Of a stretch of DNA of 64,000 nt, positions 8,275 to 17,055 are shown piece after piece; position 1 is the first letter of the stretch, and each line of letters begins with the position of its first letter. Below the pieces are notes generated by a model. That model was not told where the DNA came from. It worked only from the letters and a program-made list of their open reading frames with translations, and made no database searches. Both the position numbers and the translations under genes were made by a program. The DNA is from Pedobacter sp. (lineage in GTDB: Bacteria; Bacteroidota; Bacteroidia; Sphingobacteriales; Sphingobacteriaceae): positions 124,001-188,000 of the forward strand of contig SSFR01000001.1 in the NCBI GenBank assembly GCA_008015505.1, in the 5' to 3' direction.

Positions 8275-8724
8275 CTAGTTCCTTAGAATTAGCATCACCC
8301 CAACCATAAGCAAACAAGCTCCGAGTATTCGCAAGCTATTGATTGGATACTGAGCAAAATCAAACAGACCATAATGGTCCAATAAAAGTGCAAAAAGCAA
8401 TTGCCCCCCAACAACAAGTGCCGTGATACTGGTTACCCCAATTCTTGGGGCCAAAAGAATGATACCCGCAATATAAAATGCCCCCATCAATCCTCCCGCA
8501 CATTTGTACCAAGAAACTGTCCGCAAGCCAGACAAGGAATTAAAACTATCTCGCTCAAAAATTAAGGCATAAATAATCAACAAAAGTGTACCAACAATAA
8601 AAGAGATAATGGCTGCCATAATGGGGCTGCCTAGAGCTGTTCGCAATTGAGTATTCAGGCCAACCTGTACAGATAAACCGATACCGATCAAAAAGGCCAA
8701 AATATAGTAAATACCAGCATTCAT
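8275..8724 (-). CDS. DMT-superfamily membrane protein, DUF606/YdcZ type
   Basis: 149 aa with five predicted membrane segments. The sequence MNAGIYYILAFLIGIGLSVQ with NTQLRTALGSP and a glycine-rich GALMG-like middle (KCAGGLMGAFYIAG) matches the DUF606 (YdcZ) half-size members of the drug/metabolite transporter superfamily, normally about 140-150 aa. Substrate is unknown. It ends 30 bp from the convergent NlpC/P60 gene. Confidence 0.82.
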   Translation of the reverse strand: MNAGIYYILAFLIGIGLSVQVGLNTQLRTALGSPIMAAIISFIVGTLLLIIYALIFERDSFNSLSGLRTVSWYKCAGGLMGAFYIAGIILLAPRIGVTSITALVVGGQLLFALLLDHYGLFDFAQYPINSLRILGACLLMVGVMLILRN

Positions 8725-8810
8725 AAGTTTAAATCAATTGAGAATAATTGATTGCTAAAAGGCGACACAAGGATATATGTCGCCCTTTAACAATTAGAGA
8801 TTTTCGAACT

Positions 8811-9419
8811 TTACTTTGCTTTAGCAAAATTATCAGCAACTGCTTGCCAATTGATCACATGCCAAAACGCAGTAATATAATCGGGGCGCTTATTCTGATA
8901 TTTCAAATAGTAAGCATGCTCCCAAACATCCATTCCCAAAATTGGAGTCCCTTTTACTTCAGCGATATCCATCAATGGATTATCTTGATTAGGCGTAGAA
9001 CTTACCTGTAATTTGCCCTGGCTATCTACACTAAGCCAAGCCCAACCAGATCCAAATCGAGTCGTACCCGCTTCCGCAAATTTAGTTTTGAAATTATCAA
9101 AAGACCCAAAGGCTGCATCAATTGCCTTAGCCAAATCGCCCGCAGGAATGCCCCCCCCGTGTGGGGACATAATAGACCAGTATAAAGCATGATTATAATG
9201 CCCACCACCATTGTTTCTAACTACCATGGGATATTTAGAGATATTCCCAATGATGTCCTCAACGGTTAATTTTTCAGCATCTGTTCCAACGATGGCTTTG
9301 TTAAGATTATCAACATAAGCCTGATGATGTTTGCCATGATGAATTTCCATGGTCATCTTGTCGATATGTGGCTCTAGAGCGTCAGTAGCGTATGGTAACG
9401 CAGGTAATTTAAATGCCAT
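8811..9419 (-). CDS. sodB: superoxide dismutase (Fe/Mn)
   Basis: 202 aa, the usual length. It converts superoxide to oxygen and hydrogen peroxide in the cytoplasm. Metal ligands are in place: His27 (MEIHHGKHH), His77 (HYNHALYW), Asp164 and His168 ([14 protein letters not shown]). The protein has no signal peptide. Fe versus Mn preference cannot be settled by eye; the symbol is used in the broad sense. A TATATTTG box lies about 40 nt upstream of the ATG. Monocistronic by spacing and flanks. Confidence 0.96.
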   Translation of the reverse strand: MAFKLPALPYATDALEPHIDKMTMEIHHGKHHQAYVDNLNKAIVGTDAEKLTVEDIIGNISKYPMVVRNNGGGHYNHALYWSIMSPHGGGIPAGDLAKAIDAAFGSFDNFKTKFAEAGTTRFGSGWAWLSVDSQGKLQVSSTPNQDNPLMDIAEVKGTPILGMDVWEHAYYLKYQNKRPDYITAFWHVINWQAVADNFAKAK

Positions 9420-9527
9420 ACAGTGATGATTTAAAAGATGATATTTTTGTGCACAAATATAAAGCTATACTAAGCTTGTTTAAAAGTTTTTCCTCCCCTA
9501 TACAAGCAAAAAGGACCATATACGTCG

Positions 9528-10007
9528 CTAGAGCTTATTTCGTCTTTTTGAAAAGAAATCCTTCAGTAATGCGCCACATTCCTGGGCATTAACCCCGCCC
9601 AAAATTTGTGTCTTTGGATGTATAATACACTGATCAATCCGACCAAAGCCACGCTTATCGTCTGTGGCACCAAACACAATCCGACTAATCTGCGTCCAAT
9701 AAGATGCTCCCGCACACATAACACAGGGTTCCAGGGTAACATATAAGGTACAATCTCTTAAGTACTTCCCTCCAACAGAATCGGCTGCAGCGGTAAAGGC
9801 TTGTATCTCTGCATGTGCCGTCACGTCCTGAAGTCGTTCAGTCAGATTATACCCACGGCCAATAACCCGACCACTGTGAACAATAACAGCTCCAATAGGG
9901 ACCTCATTGAACTCCAGTGCTTTTTGCGCTTCTTTAAGTGCTTCATTCATAAAGCGTGAGTCGAGTACTGCGGCTGAAGGCTCCTCTTCAAAGTTGATAT
10001 ATTTCAT
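9528..10007 (-). CDS. tadA: tRNA-specific adenosine-34 deaminase
   Basis: 159 aa. Zinc ligands His65 in HAE (with proton-shuttle Glu67) and Cys95/Cys98 in the PCVMCAGA motif, plus the core EVPIGAVIV, match TadA, which makes inosine at the wobble base of tRNA-Arg(ACG). The first 19 residues precede the conserved MNEALKEAQKA start, so a shorter start at codon 20 is possible. A guanine deaminase is less likely given the close match to Bacteroidota TadA around TLYVTLEPCVMCAG. Confidence 0.88.
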   Translation of the reverse strand: MKYINFEEEPSAAVLDSRFMNEALKEAQKALEFNEVPIGAVIVHSGRVIGRGYNLTERLQDVTAHAEIQAFTAAADSVGGKYLRDCTLYVTLEPCVMCAGASYWTQISRIVFGATDDKRGFGRIDQCIIHPKTQILGGVNAQECGALLKDFFSKRRNKL

Positions 10008-10042
10008 TCGGTTAATATTTAAAGCCTAGTCCCATTCAATCC

Positions 10043-10384
10043 TTATGTCATCTTCGAGCCATTCGGTACATTTAAACCCAAAGAAGTTAATACGATATCT
10101 CCATTCTCGTCAGGGAAGCCCGTCAATAAAAACTCTGACATAAATGTGGCAATCTGCTTTTTAGGAAAATTAATCACACCCACAATTTGCCGACCAACTA
10201 ACTCCTCCTTGGTATAATGCTTCGTAATTTGAGCACTAGTCCATTTAGTGCCAAACGCACCAAAATCAGCTTTTACCTTGTACGCCGGCTTACGTGCTTG
10301 CGGAAAATCCAATACTTCAAGTATTGTCCCCACACGTAATTCTACTTTTTCAAAATCAGGCCATGTAATTTCGATGTGCTCCAT
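10043..10384 (-). CDS. csaA: CsaA-type tRNA-binding domain protein
   Basis: 113 aa from the ATG at 10384 (MEHIEITWPDFEKVELRVG). The whole protein is one OB-fold tRNA-binding domain: ELRVGTILEV, QARKPAYKVKADFG, SAQITKHY, IVGVINFPKKQI, and the C-terminal LTSLGLNVPNGSK. CsaA homologues act as small dimeric chaperone-like RNA-binding proteins. An upstream in-frame ATG (10435) adds 17 residues with no family support. Confidence 0.9.
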   Translation of the reverse strand: MEHIEITWPDFEKVELRVGTILEVLDFPQARKPAYKVKADFGAFGTKWTSAQITKHYTKEELVGRQIVGVINFPKKQIATFMSEFLLTGFPDENGDIVLTSLGLNVPNGSKMT

Positions 10385-10469
10385 GTGTAATTCAAAATGT
10401 GATAAGTAAATCATTTTCATTAGGAAAAAAGACATACACTCCTAACGGCGCCGAAATTACACTATTTTT

Positions 10470-10503
10470 AGAGCCCATTTAAAGTTTATTTTAAACAGAA
10501 TCT
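10470..10503. repeat. end-to-end remnant of the MITE-like repeat
   Basis: AGAGCCCATTTAAAG is followed immediately by TTTATTTTAAACAGAATCT, that is, the left and right ends of the dispersed repeat with the middle missing. The palindrome sits between csaA and the porT-menG pair and may act as a terminator for porT. Confidence 0.5.
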
Positions 10504-10507
10504 TAAT

Positions 10508-11245
10508 CTATTCCAAGTAAATACTAAATTGTATATCCTGAACAAATAATTTTTCTAAAGGAGTTGAGTAAGGATGGCTTTCTGGACGTAAAACATCATT
10601 AAAAGAATGCGAAAATTTAATTTCTGGGGATAATTTGAAAAACTCGAAGTAAAACTGCAACCCAATACCAGCCTCATACCACAAAATCCCCCTATTGTTC
10701 TTTACTTTTTTATCGATAAGTGGCTTACTGATATCGTCATTTACCTTACTTTCGGTGATCAGGTCCCAGGAATACCGTATTCCTGTAACAAAGTATGCCC
10801 TAAAATTTCTTCTCCGATCAGATCTTACCCGAATCCCTATGGGAAAACTTAAGATGGAATATGAAACTGTTTTATTTACCCGATCACTTGGATTGGCGTA
10901 ATCATAAGTAAGCGTATGATCTGAAAAAACATATCCAGGGCAAAAGCGTATATCGAAATTTTCAGCAAGTTTCAGATTAGACACAAATCCAAGGCCAAAA
11001 CCAGATGTCGGCGGACTAGTAATGGAATACAATGAAGGTTTTACGGCTAAGCCAGTCATTGGATCAATAAAAGGAACTCTCCAGTTTTCCGCTTTAATAG
11101 GAGTATACTTAGAAGAAATATATTGGAATACAAACCCAATATTAATCGGTACATCGTCCGTTCCTCCCCCCCAATTTTCTTGAGCATAAGCTCCATTGAT
11201 GCATATGATAAATATTAAGACACAAAAAAGGTATCTCTTAATCAT
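10508..11245 (-). CDS. porT: PorT-type outer membrane beta-barrel protein (T9SS)
   Basis: 245 aa. Signal peptide ending AYAQ, then alternating amphipathic strands ending in SIYLE, typical of the PorT family barrels. The start overlaps the menG stop by 4 bp; menG-porT adjacency is a recurrent arrangement in Bacteroidota. PorT (SprT) is needed for type IX secretion, and this window contains both a GldN-domain protein and T9SS-sorted substrates. The barrel family is broad, so PorT rather than another small barrel rests partly on context. Confidence 0.75.
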   Translation of the reverse strand: MIKRYLFCVLIFIICINGAYAQENWGGGTDDVPINIGFVFQYISSKYTPIKAENWRVPFIDPMTGLAVKPSLYSITSPPTSGFGLGFVSNLKLAENFDIRFCPGYVFSDHTLTYDYANPSDRVNKTVSYSILSFPIGIRVRSDRRRNFRAYFVTGIRYSWDLITESKVNDDISKPLIDKKVKNNRGILWYEAGIGLQFYFEFFKLSPEIKFSHSFNDVLRPESHPYSTPLEKLFVQDIQFSIYLE

Positions 11246-11973
11246 TTAACACCAGTATAAATTGAACAAATACCAAATGCCAAAGGGCTACAAGTCACCT
11301 CTTTAAAACCTATTTCCTTCATAATGGCCAAAAAATCGTCCCCATCAGGGAAGCTGGCAACAGAAGCAGGAAGGTAGGCATATGCCGACGAATCTTTAGA
11401 GAAGAATTTACCAATAGTTGGCACAACATAGTTAAAGTAAAAATTATAGCTCTGCTTAATCGGGAAAACTTGAGGCTTAGAAAATTCAAGAATAACTACC
11501 CGCCCCCCCAACTTCAGTACCCTCAGCATATCAGCCATACCTTGTTTCAGATTTTCAAAATTCCGAACGCCATAAGCAACCGTTACTGCATCAAACAAAT
11601 GATCATCAAAAAGTAGTCTTTCTGAATCGCCCATACGAACTTCAAAAATATCGCCCAGCTTTTTTCTAGCGATCTTTTTTTTAGCAATAGCGAGCATCCC
11701 TTCGGAAATATCCACGCCAATAATGGATTCAGGCTGCAAAATATCTATTGCTTTGAAAGCAAAATCACCTGTTCCTGTGGCCACATCAAGAATAGATTTA
11801 GGCCCGTCGGCAATGAGTTTCTCAATTGCTTTTTTACGCCACAAGGTATCGATCCCAAGTGATAACATTCGATTAAGAAAATCGTATGTATTCGAAATTG
11901 TATTGAACATGGCAGCCACCTGCTCTTTTTTAGTGGCACTAGAATTGGTATAAGGTGAAACCGATTTTAACAT
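11242..11973 (-). CDS. menG: demethylmenaquinone methyltransferase
   Basis: 243 aa from the ATG at 11973 (MLKSVSPYTNSS). UbiE/MenG family: MFNTISNTYDFLNRMLSLG signature near the N-terminus, SAM motif ILDVATGTGDFA, and VAYGVRNFENLKQGMADMLR. It performs the last C-methylation of menaquinone (ubiquinone is not expected in Bacteroidota). An upstream in-frame ATG (12024) adds 17 residues with no family support, and a TATATTTG box lies 8 nt before the chosen ATG. A UbiA-type prenyltransferase that may serve the same pathway is at 38604. Confidence 0.93.
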   Translation of the reverse strand: MLKSVSPYTNSSATKKEQVAAMFNTISNTYDFLNRMLSLGIDTLWRKKAIEKLIADGPKSILDVATGTGDFAFKAIDILQPESIIGVDISEGMLAIAKKKIARKKLGDIFEVRMGDSERLLFDDHLFDAVTVAYGVRNFENLKQGMADMLRVLKLGGRVVILEFSKPQVFPIKQSYNFYFNYVVPTIGKFFSKDSSAYAYLPASVASFPDGDDFLAIMKEIGFKEVTCSPLAFGICSIYTGVK

Positions 11974-12066
11974 ATCTGTATCAAATATAAACAGGCTGAC
12001 AGACAAATAGTACATGACAAACAAAAGTAACCGTAGTTCGCCAATTACTACGGTTTAAGTTTCACC

Positions 12067-14079
12067 TCAATACGACCATAGATCATGTTCGTAATCCATC
12101 AGCTCTTTCTTGATCCGCTCCGATTCATAAAGCCGATCAACGCCTTGCATATAGTCCTTGATACGAATATCTTCCACATTAGACTCTTTTACAATATAGC
12201 TGGAAAAAATTCGCTTCATAAATAAATCATCATAGCTCAAATGACTTGCATCATTTTTACGATTAGCGACTGCTTTAGTTGCTAGGATAGGGCGCGCTTG
12301 GGGGAAGTAGATCCAAAAAGCGGGTTGATCATCTAAAGACTGGCCAGCAGCTTTAATCCGAATCATGGGTGCTATTCCAATAACTCGTGGCTCAAAAACA
12401 GAACGCTGTTTATCGAATATCCAATCTTCTTTAATACGAAACTTGAGCACACTATCAGGATTGAATTCCCCCGGTTTGACATTCGTGCCGATAATGTTTC
12501 CACTTTTATCCAAAATAGGCACCAATACGCTGTCTGCAAGTCTAGTCATCACTTGCTGTGGGCTTAAAATAGCTGAGAATTCATCACCTCCAAGGTCCCC
12601 TTTTCTACTGATTGGGTCGTAAGCTGTTAACTCCCCCGAATTGACTGCATCTAAAAGAATATCTATTAATCTGGCTTGGGGCGCAGCAAACACCTGGTTT
12701 ATTTTTTCTCGGAGATCTATCTCGCGCCAAATACGTTTAGAATACATTACATCAGCTTCTCTCATTACAGCACGAGCTGCTACTTTCGAGCCCTGGACAA
12801 TTTCTTTTTTATAATAACCATCAATAGGCCTTAGTAACTCAGACTTAGGCTTCAACGCAACAGACGTACTAGCAGACACTGCTATCTTTTTAATCGGTCT
12901 AGTTGATGCATTTACATTACTTCCTAAGGTATCTAATACACTTTCACGACGATTTTCGGGATTCGAATTAATCACAATATTGATCGACGATGGGGGAGAC
13001 TCACACCCATTTACTGAAACAATAAGCGTATATATACCACTTAACTTTGAATTTGCATTTGTACTCACTATCGGGCTCAATTGATCGGAACTAAAACCAT
13101 TAGGGCCCGTCCACGTATAAATAGCATTAGGCACCGCAGCAGTGGTTAATTGCAATATCCCACCGACATGGATTGGTGAAGCCAAACTAACAATAGGCTT
13201 TTCTAAACCACCACCACTAACCGTAATTGTTAGTGGGCTTTTACAGTAAGCTGTTTTCCATACATATCGATACACGCCAGAAACTTTAAATCCACTGATG
13301 CTTGTTATATTGTCAGTCCCATTAGAAGCTAAATTAGCCCTCGTCTCTGATGGATTATGAGGATCTTGAAGCCATGTACCAACCCCACCCACTGGAACTT
13401 GAACTTCACTCGACAAACACGGCGCAGCTAATTGATTACTACCTATGATCCCATTATTAGCAGTAATTTCAATATCGTCAAGAAAACTCCCCATAGATTG
13501 ACGCTTGCTGACAGAATCTAGCTTTATCGTATTTAATGCCTGAAAAGTAAACCGAGTAGTTGTTTGTCCAGCCGGAACAATATAGGAGGCGTTGTAAAGC
13601 CCCCATGCCATATTTCCATCAGAGGCTTCTATAATAGTGGTTGTGGCCCCACCGGGCCGGCCGGCATAAACTCGGCAGATATCCGTGCCTAATCTTCCAC
13701 GATGGGCAAAATGGATCGTAAAAATAGTAGGACTTGGTGTACTAAAATCTTGATAAATTTTGGATATGGACATGGCATTTAGCTCAATAAACTGATTGCC
13801 GGCGTAAGCAGGCGTACGTTTATTGGTAAACTTATCAACAGTATTTGACTGCCATATTTGGACACGCGACTGTCCAGTAGCAACATGCCAACCCGGAACC
13901 CTGCTTGTATCTACTAATTCCATCGAACCCCTAATTACAGGCTCCTCAAAATTAGAATTGATAGTTGGAATAATACATCCCTGAGACGATTGCCCCCAAC
14001 AACTGTAAGAATACAAACAAAAGAGCAAGAAAAAATATATTCTCCACACAAGTTTTAAGATGCTATAATCTAAATTCAA
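12067..14079 (-). CDS. secreted fusion: adhesin-like N-terminus plus GldN/PorN domain
   Basis: 670 aa. After the signal peptide (ends CWGQ) residues about 35-205 form a galactose-binding-like/DUF642-like region (SNFEEPVIRG, PGWHVATGQ, GNQFIELNA, SFLDDIEITAN), followed by Ig/PKD-like repeats (GVYRYVWKTAYCKSPL, YTWTGPNGFSS, SGIYTLIVSVNGC). From about residue 405 the sequence is GldN-like: YSKRIWREIDLREKINQVF, LDAVNSGELTAYDP, KEDWIFDKQRSVFEPRVIGI, FWIYFPQARPIL. GldN/PorN is a periplasmic component of the T9SS ring, normally about 300 aa and encoded after gldKLM. Here it stands alone, at twice the length. It could be an accessory GldN paralogue or a T9SS-associated adapter. Confidence 0.8.
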   Translation of the reverse strand: MNLDYSILKLVWRIYFFLLFCLYSYSCWGQSSQGCIIPTINSNFEEPVIRGSMELVDTSRVPGWHVATGQSRVQIWQSNTVDKFTNKRTPAYAGNQFIELNAMSISKIYQDFSTPSPTIFTIHFAHRGRLGTDICRVYAGRPGGATTTIIEASDGNMAWGLYNASYIVPAGQTTTRFTFQALNTIKLDSVSKRQSMGSFLDDIEITANNGIIGSNQLAAPCLSSEVQVPVGGVGTWLQDPHNPSETRANLASNGTDNITSISGFKVSGVYRYVWKTAYCKSPLTITVSGGGLEKPIVSLASPIHVGGILQLTTAAVPNAIYTWTGPNGFSSDQLSPIVSTNANSKLSGIYTLIVSVNGCESPPSSINIVINSNPENRRESVLDTLGSNVNASTRPIKKIAVSASTSVALKPKSELLRPIDGYYKKEIVQGSKVAARAVMREADVMYSKRIWREIDLREKINQVFAAPQARLIDILLDAVNSGELTAYDPISRKGDLGGDEFSAILSPQQVMTRLADSVLVPILDKSGNIIGTNVKPGEFNPDSVLKFRIKEDWIFDKQRSVFEPRVIGIAPMIRIKAAGQSLDDQPAFWIYFPQARPILATKAVANRKNDASHLSYDDLFMKRIFSSYIVKESNVEDIRIKDYMQGVDRLYESERIKKELMDYEHDLWSY

Positions 14080-14250
14080 GATAAGGAGAATTACGGCATT
14101 TTGGTAAAAATATTATTTCGCCAACAAACCATTATTCAGCATCATATTTATCAAAAAATAAAATAAAGAACAATAATTAATCATTAGTTAAGTTTTATTT
14201 CAAAAAACAACACTTAAGGTAATTTTCAAGAAATTAAAACAATTAAAACT

Positions 14251-14463
14251 ATGAAAAAATTAGAGTTAGACGTTTTGGGGCTTAAGTCTTTAAGTACTCA
14301 GGAATTAATCGATCAAACAGGCGGATCATTCTTAATAATTGGTCTAGGAATATTCGTAGCAGGCTTAGCAGTGACCTCTGTAACTGCTGGAGTTGTTGGA
14401 GCAATACGTTGTCCTCAGAGAACTAATAATAATAAGTGTATTAACTTTCCTGAAACGTGCTAA
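14251..14463 (+). CDS. double-glycine leader peptide (natural-product-precursor-like) 1
   Basis: 70 aa. The leader MKKLELDVLGLKSLSTQELI followed by DQTGG matches the short Bacteroidota precursor leaders that end in GG. The putative core starts SFLIIGLGIFVAGLAV, is strongly hydrophobic, and ends with three Cys (RCPQ, KCIN, ETC), reminiscent of small bacteriocins. No processing peptidase, ABC exporter or modifying enzyme is adjacent. Divergent from the GldN fusion gene. Similar leaders occur at 30095, 30541, 36213 and 51006. Confidence 0.7.
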   Translation: MKKLELDVLGLKSLSTQELIDQTGGSFLIIGLGIFVAGLAVTSVTAGVVGAIRCPQRTNNNKCINFPETC

Positions 14464-14516
14464 AGTATCCCAATTCTTGATGGAATATCCATGAACTACA
14501 AAAATAGAAAACAAAT

Positions 14517-14562
14517 AGCGGCTCTAAAGCATTGAGCTTGAGTAGAGGGCTGCTGTTTGTTT
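14517..14562 (+). terminator. weak terminator-like hairpin
   Basis: AGCGGCTCTA and TAGAGGGCTGCT form an imperfect stem followed by TTTGTTTT, about 55 bp after the leader-peptide gene. It probably ends that transcript before engB. Confidence 0.4.
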
Positions 14563-14646
14563 TACTATAACGACAGAAAGTAAACTAAATAATTCGCCAA
14601 TAAGCCACAAAAAAACTGATACACAGTGCTTTCAATCAATCTTGTT

Positions 14647-14654
14647 TACCTTTG
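14647..14654 (+). promoter_or_regulatory. -7 box (TACCTTTG) just before engB ATG
   Basis: TACCTTTG, TAC, ATG. The box is only 3 nt from the start codon, so the transcript would begin at or inside the first codons. The start at 14658 is nevertheless supported by the conserved MIIKSAQF beginning. Confidence 0.45.
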
Positions 14655-14657
14655 TAC

Positions 14658-15266
14658 ATGATTATTAAAAGCGCCCAATTTCAATGCAGCAATACCCGTA
14701 CCGACAAACTCCCTCCTCCAACATTACCCGAGTATGCCTTTATCGGCCGATCGAATGTAGGTAAATCATCTTTAATCAATATGCTTGTGCAAAAAAAGGG
14801 CCTAGCAAAAACATCGCAGAAACCAGGAAAAACACAATTAATTAATCATTTTCTAATCAATGAAAATTGGCAACTGGTTGATTTACCAGGCTATGGTTAT
14901 GCCAAAACCTCTCAAACGAATCGGAGCGCTTGGGAAAAGTTTATCCGCTACTATTTACTTCATCGGCAAAACTTACAATGTGTCTTTGTCTTGATCGATT
15001 GCCGCCTTACTCCTCAAAAATTGGATCTAGATTTTTGTTCTTGGCTAGGTGAAACTGGTGTTCCTTTTTTGCTTGTATTTACCAAGGCTGACAAGCAGTC
15101 TAAACTTCAAACAGACAAGCATATTGCTGCATTTAGAACAGCTTTACTAAGTACTTTTGAAGAAGTGCCCATGCATTTTATCTCATCAGCCGAAACCGGG
15201 CAAGGGAGGGAAGAAATTTTAACTTTTATTCATGACCTCAATCAGCAGTTTGTTCCAAGCCTCTGA
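14658..15266 (+). CDS. engB: ribosome biogenesis GTPase EngB/YihA
   Basis: 202 aa. All GTPase motifs are visible: G1 GRSNVGKSS, G2 region KPGKTQ, G3 DLPGYGYA, G4 TKAD, G5 SSAETGQG. EngB acts in 50S subunit assembly. The ATG at 14658 gives the conserved MIIKSAQF start; a TTG two codons earlier is not needed. It is followed 20 bp later by the arginine cluster on the same strand, but its function is unrelated, so read-through rather than a common purpose is likely. Confidence 0.95.
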   Translation: MIIKSAQFQCSNTRTDKLPPPTLPEYAFIGRSNVGKSSLINMLVQKKGLAKTSQKPGKTQLINHFLINENWQLVDLPGYGYAKTSQTNRSAWEKFIRYYLLHRQNLQCVFVLIDCRLTPQKLDLDFCSWLGETGVPFLLVFTKADKQSKLQTDKHIAAFRTALLSTFEEVPMHFISSAETGQGREEILTFIHDLNQQFVPSL

Positions 15267-15286
15267 TCAAATCCAATACCACACAT

Positions 15287-16249
15287 ATGAAACTATTTTC
15301 TTCAGTAAATGATGTGCCCAGTATCCAAAACTTAGTTGAACTAGGGTTGACCTTGAAAAAGGATCCCTTAGTATACAAGCAATTAGGCAAACACAAAACC
15401 CTAGGTTTAGTTTTCCTAAATCCAAGTCTACGAACTCGCTTAAGCACACAGAAGGCCGCACTAAACCTGGGCATGCAGGTTATGGTGATGAATATGGACA
15501 AAGAAGGCTGGGCCTTAGAAACTAAAGATGGCGTAGTGATGAATGGAAGTTCAGCTGAGCATATTCGAGAGGCCGCCGCCGTAATGGGACAATATTGTGA
15601 TATTCTAGGTCTACGCTGCTTCCCCAAACTACAGAATCGTGAAGAAGATTACAGCGAAGAGCTATTCAACAAGTTCGTTCAATTTTGCGGTGTTCCTGTT
15701 ATCAGTTTAGAGAGTGCGACACGTCATCCTTTACAAAGCTTGGCCGATTTAATCACTATCCAAGAACATAAAAAATTAGCCAAACCAAAAGTCGTACTAA
15801 CCTGGGCACCACACGTGAAAGGCTTACCACAAGCCGTACCCAATTCATTTGCTGAATGGATGTGTGAGGCACAAGCTCAAGGTTTAATTCATTTCATCAT
15901 CACTCAGCCCAAGGGTTACGAACTAGCAGAAGCATTTACACGCGGTGCTCATATCGAATACGATCAGAAAGAAGCATTGCAAGAAGCCGATTTTGTATAT
16001 GTAAAAAATTGGTCAAGCTATCATCATTATGGGGGAATACTTTCTGGCGCTGAAGAATGGATGCTAAGTAATCAACACCTTGAGCTAACTAATCAAGCTG
16101 GGGTCATGCACTGTTTGCCCGTTCGTAGAGATTTAGAACTATCGTCTGAAATTTTAGATGGGCCTAATTCTCTGGTGATCCCTCAAGCTGCAAACCGGGT
16201 CTGGGCTGCACAGGCTGTATTAAAAGAACTATTACAAGCATTAGCATGA
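15287..16249 (+). CDS. argF': N-succinyl/N-acetylornithine carbamoyltransferase (ArgF')
   Basis: 320 aa. It transfers carbamoyl phosphate to an N-acylated ornithine. The carbamoyl-phosphate motif is FLNPSLRTRLS rather than the STRTR of ordinary OTC; ATRHPLQSLADL, TWAPHVKGLPQAVPNSFAEW and MHCLPVRRDLE match the Bacteroides fragilis type of N-succinylornithine transcarbamylase. In the loop that sets acyl preference (NGSSAEHIREA) this protein has Ala where the B. fragilis enzyme, as I recall it, has Pro, so succinyl versus acetyl specificity stays open. It overlaps argB by 4 bp. Confidence 0.92.
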   Translation: MKLFSSVNDVPSIQNLVELGLTLKKDPLVYKQLGKHKTLGLVFLNPSLRTRLSTQKAALNLGMQVMVMNMDKEGWALETKDGVVMNGSSAEHIREAAAVMGQYCDILGLRCFPKLQNREEDYSEELFNKFVQFCGVPVISLESATRHPLQSLADLITIQEHKKLAKPKVVLTWAPHVKGLPQAVPNSFAEWMCEAQAQGLIHFIITQPKGYELAEAFTRGAHIEYDQKEALQEADFVYVKNWSSYHHYGGILSGAEEWMLSNQHLELTNQAGVMHCLPVRRDLELSSEILDGPNSLVIPQAANRVWAAQAVLKELLQALA

Positions 16250-17052
16250 AGAATCCAGTCCACAAACAAAAACTTTATGTGATCAAGATTGGGGGCCATG
16301 TCATTGATCATTCAGAAAACTTACATCAATTCTTAAAAGCATTTGTTGGTCTGGAGGGACTAAAAATAATAGTCCATGGCGGTGGGAAAATTGCCACCCA
16401 AATTGCCCATAAACTTGGTATTGAAACCAACCTCATTCAGGGACGCCGCGTAACTGATCTAGAAAGCCTACGTGTAGTCACTATGGTTTATGCCGGTTTA
16501 ATCAACAAAAACATCGTTGCCCAGCTACAAGCGATTGGATGTAATGCCATTGGCTTAAGTGGGGCAGATAGCAATAGTATCCAGGCTATCAAACGCCCTA
16601 TTCAAGAATTTGATTATGGCTTTGTGGGCGATTTAACTAGACAATCTGTTCACCTGGAACCAATTGATCAGCTACTAAAAGTGGGCTTAGTACCTGTATT
16701 CTCGGCAATTACCCATGACGGTCAGGGACAACTGTTAAACACCAATGCCGACACCATTGCCTCGGCATTAGCTGTGGCTTTATCAGATCACTATGAAACT
16801 GCGCTAATCTATTGCTTCGACAAAAAAGGTGTATTACGCGATATAGATTCTGAAAAATCACTTATCCCGGAAATAGATGCCGCGCAATTTAAATCACTGA
16901 AAGCGCAAGGGCTCATTGCTGATGGGATGATCCCCAAACTACAAAATGCCTTTGAAGCCATTTTTAATGGCGTAAAAGTAGTTTACATTGGCCTGGCAAC
17001 TGAGCTTGACCAGGTGGGACATACTTCTTTTGGGACTAAACTAATCAAATGA
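16246..17052 (+). CDS. argB: acetylglutamate kinase (ArgB family)
   Basis: 268 aa. Amino acid kinase fold: KIGGHVIDH phosphate loop, VHGGGKIATQIAHKLGIE, GRRVTDLESLRVV (substrate-binding Arg), GLSGADSN, and NTNADTIASALAVAL. It phosphorylates N-acyl-glutamate, the second step of arginine synthesis. With an ArgF' transcarbamylase the substrate may be N-succinylglutamate, as described for Bacteroides. Start overlaps argF' stop by 4 bp, so translation is coupled. Confidence 0.95.
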   Translation: MKNPVHKQKLYVIKIGGHVIDHSENLHQFLKAFVGLEGLKIIVHGGGKIATQIAHKLGIETNLIQGRRVTDLESLRVVTMVYAGLINKNIVAQLQAIGCNAIGLSGADSNSIQAIKRPIQEFDYGFVGDLTRQSVHLEPIDQLLKVGLVPVFSAITHDGQGQLLNTNADTIASALAVALSDHYETALIYCFDKKGVLRDIDSEKSLIPEIDAAQFKSLKAQGLIADGMIPKLQNAFEAIFNGVKVVYIGLATELDQVGHTSFGTKLIK

Positions 17053-17055
17053 ACC

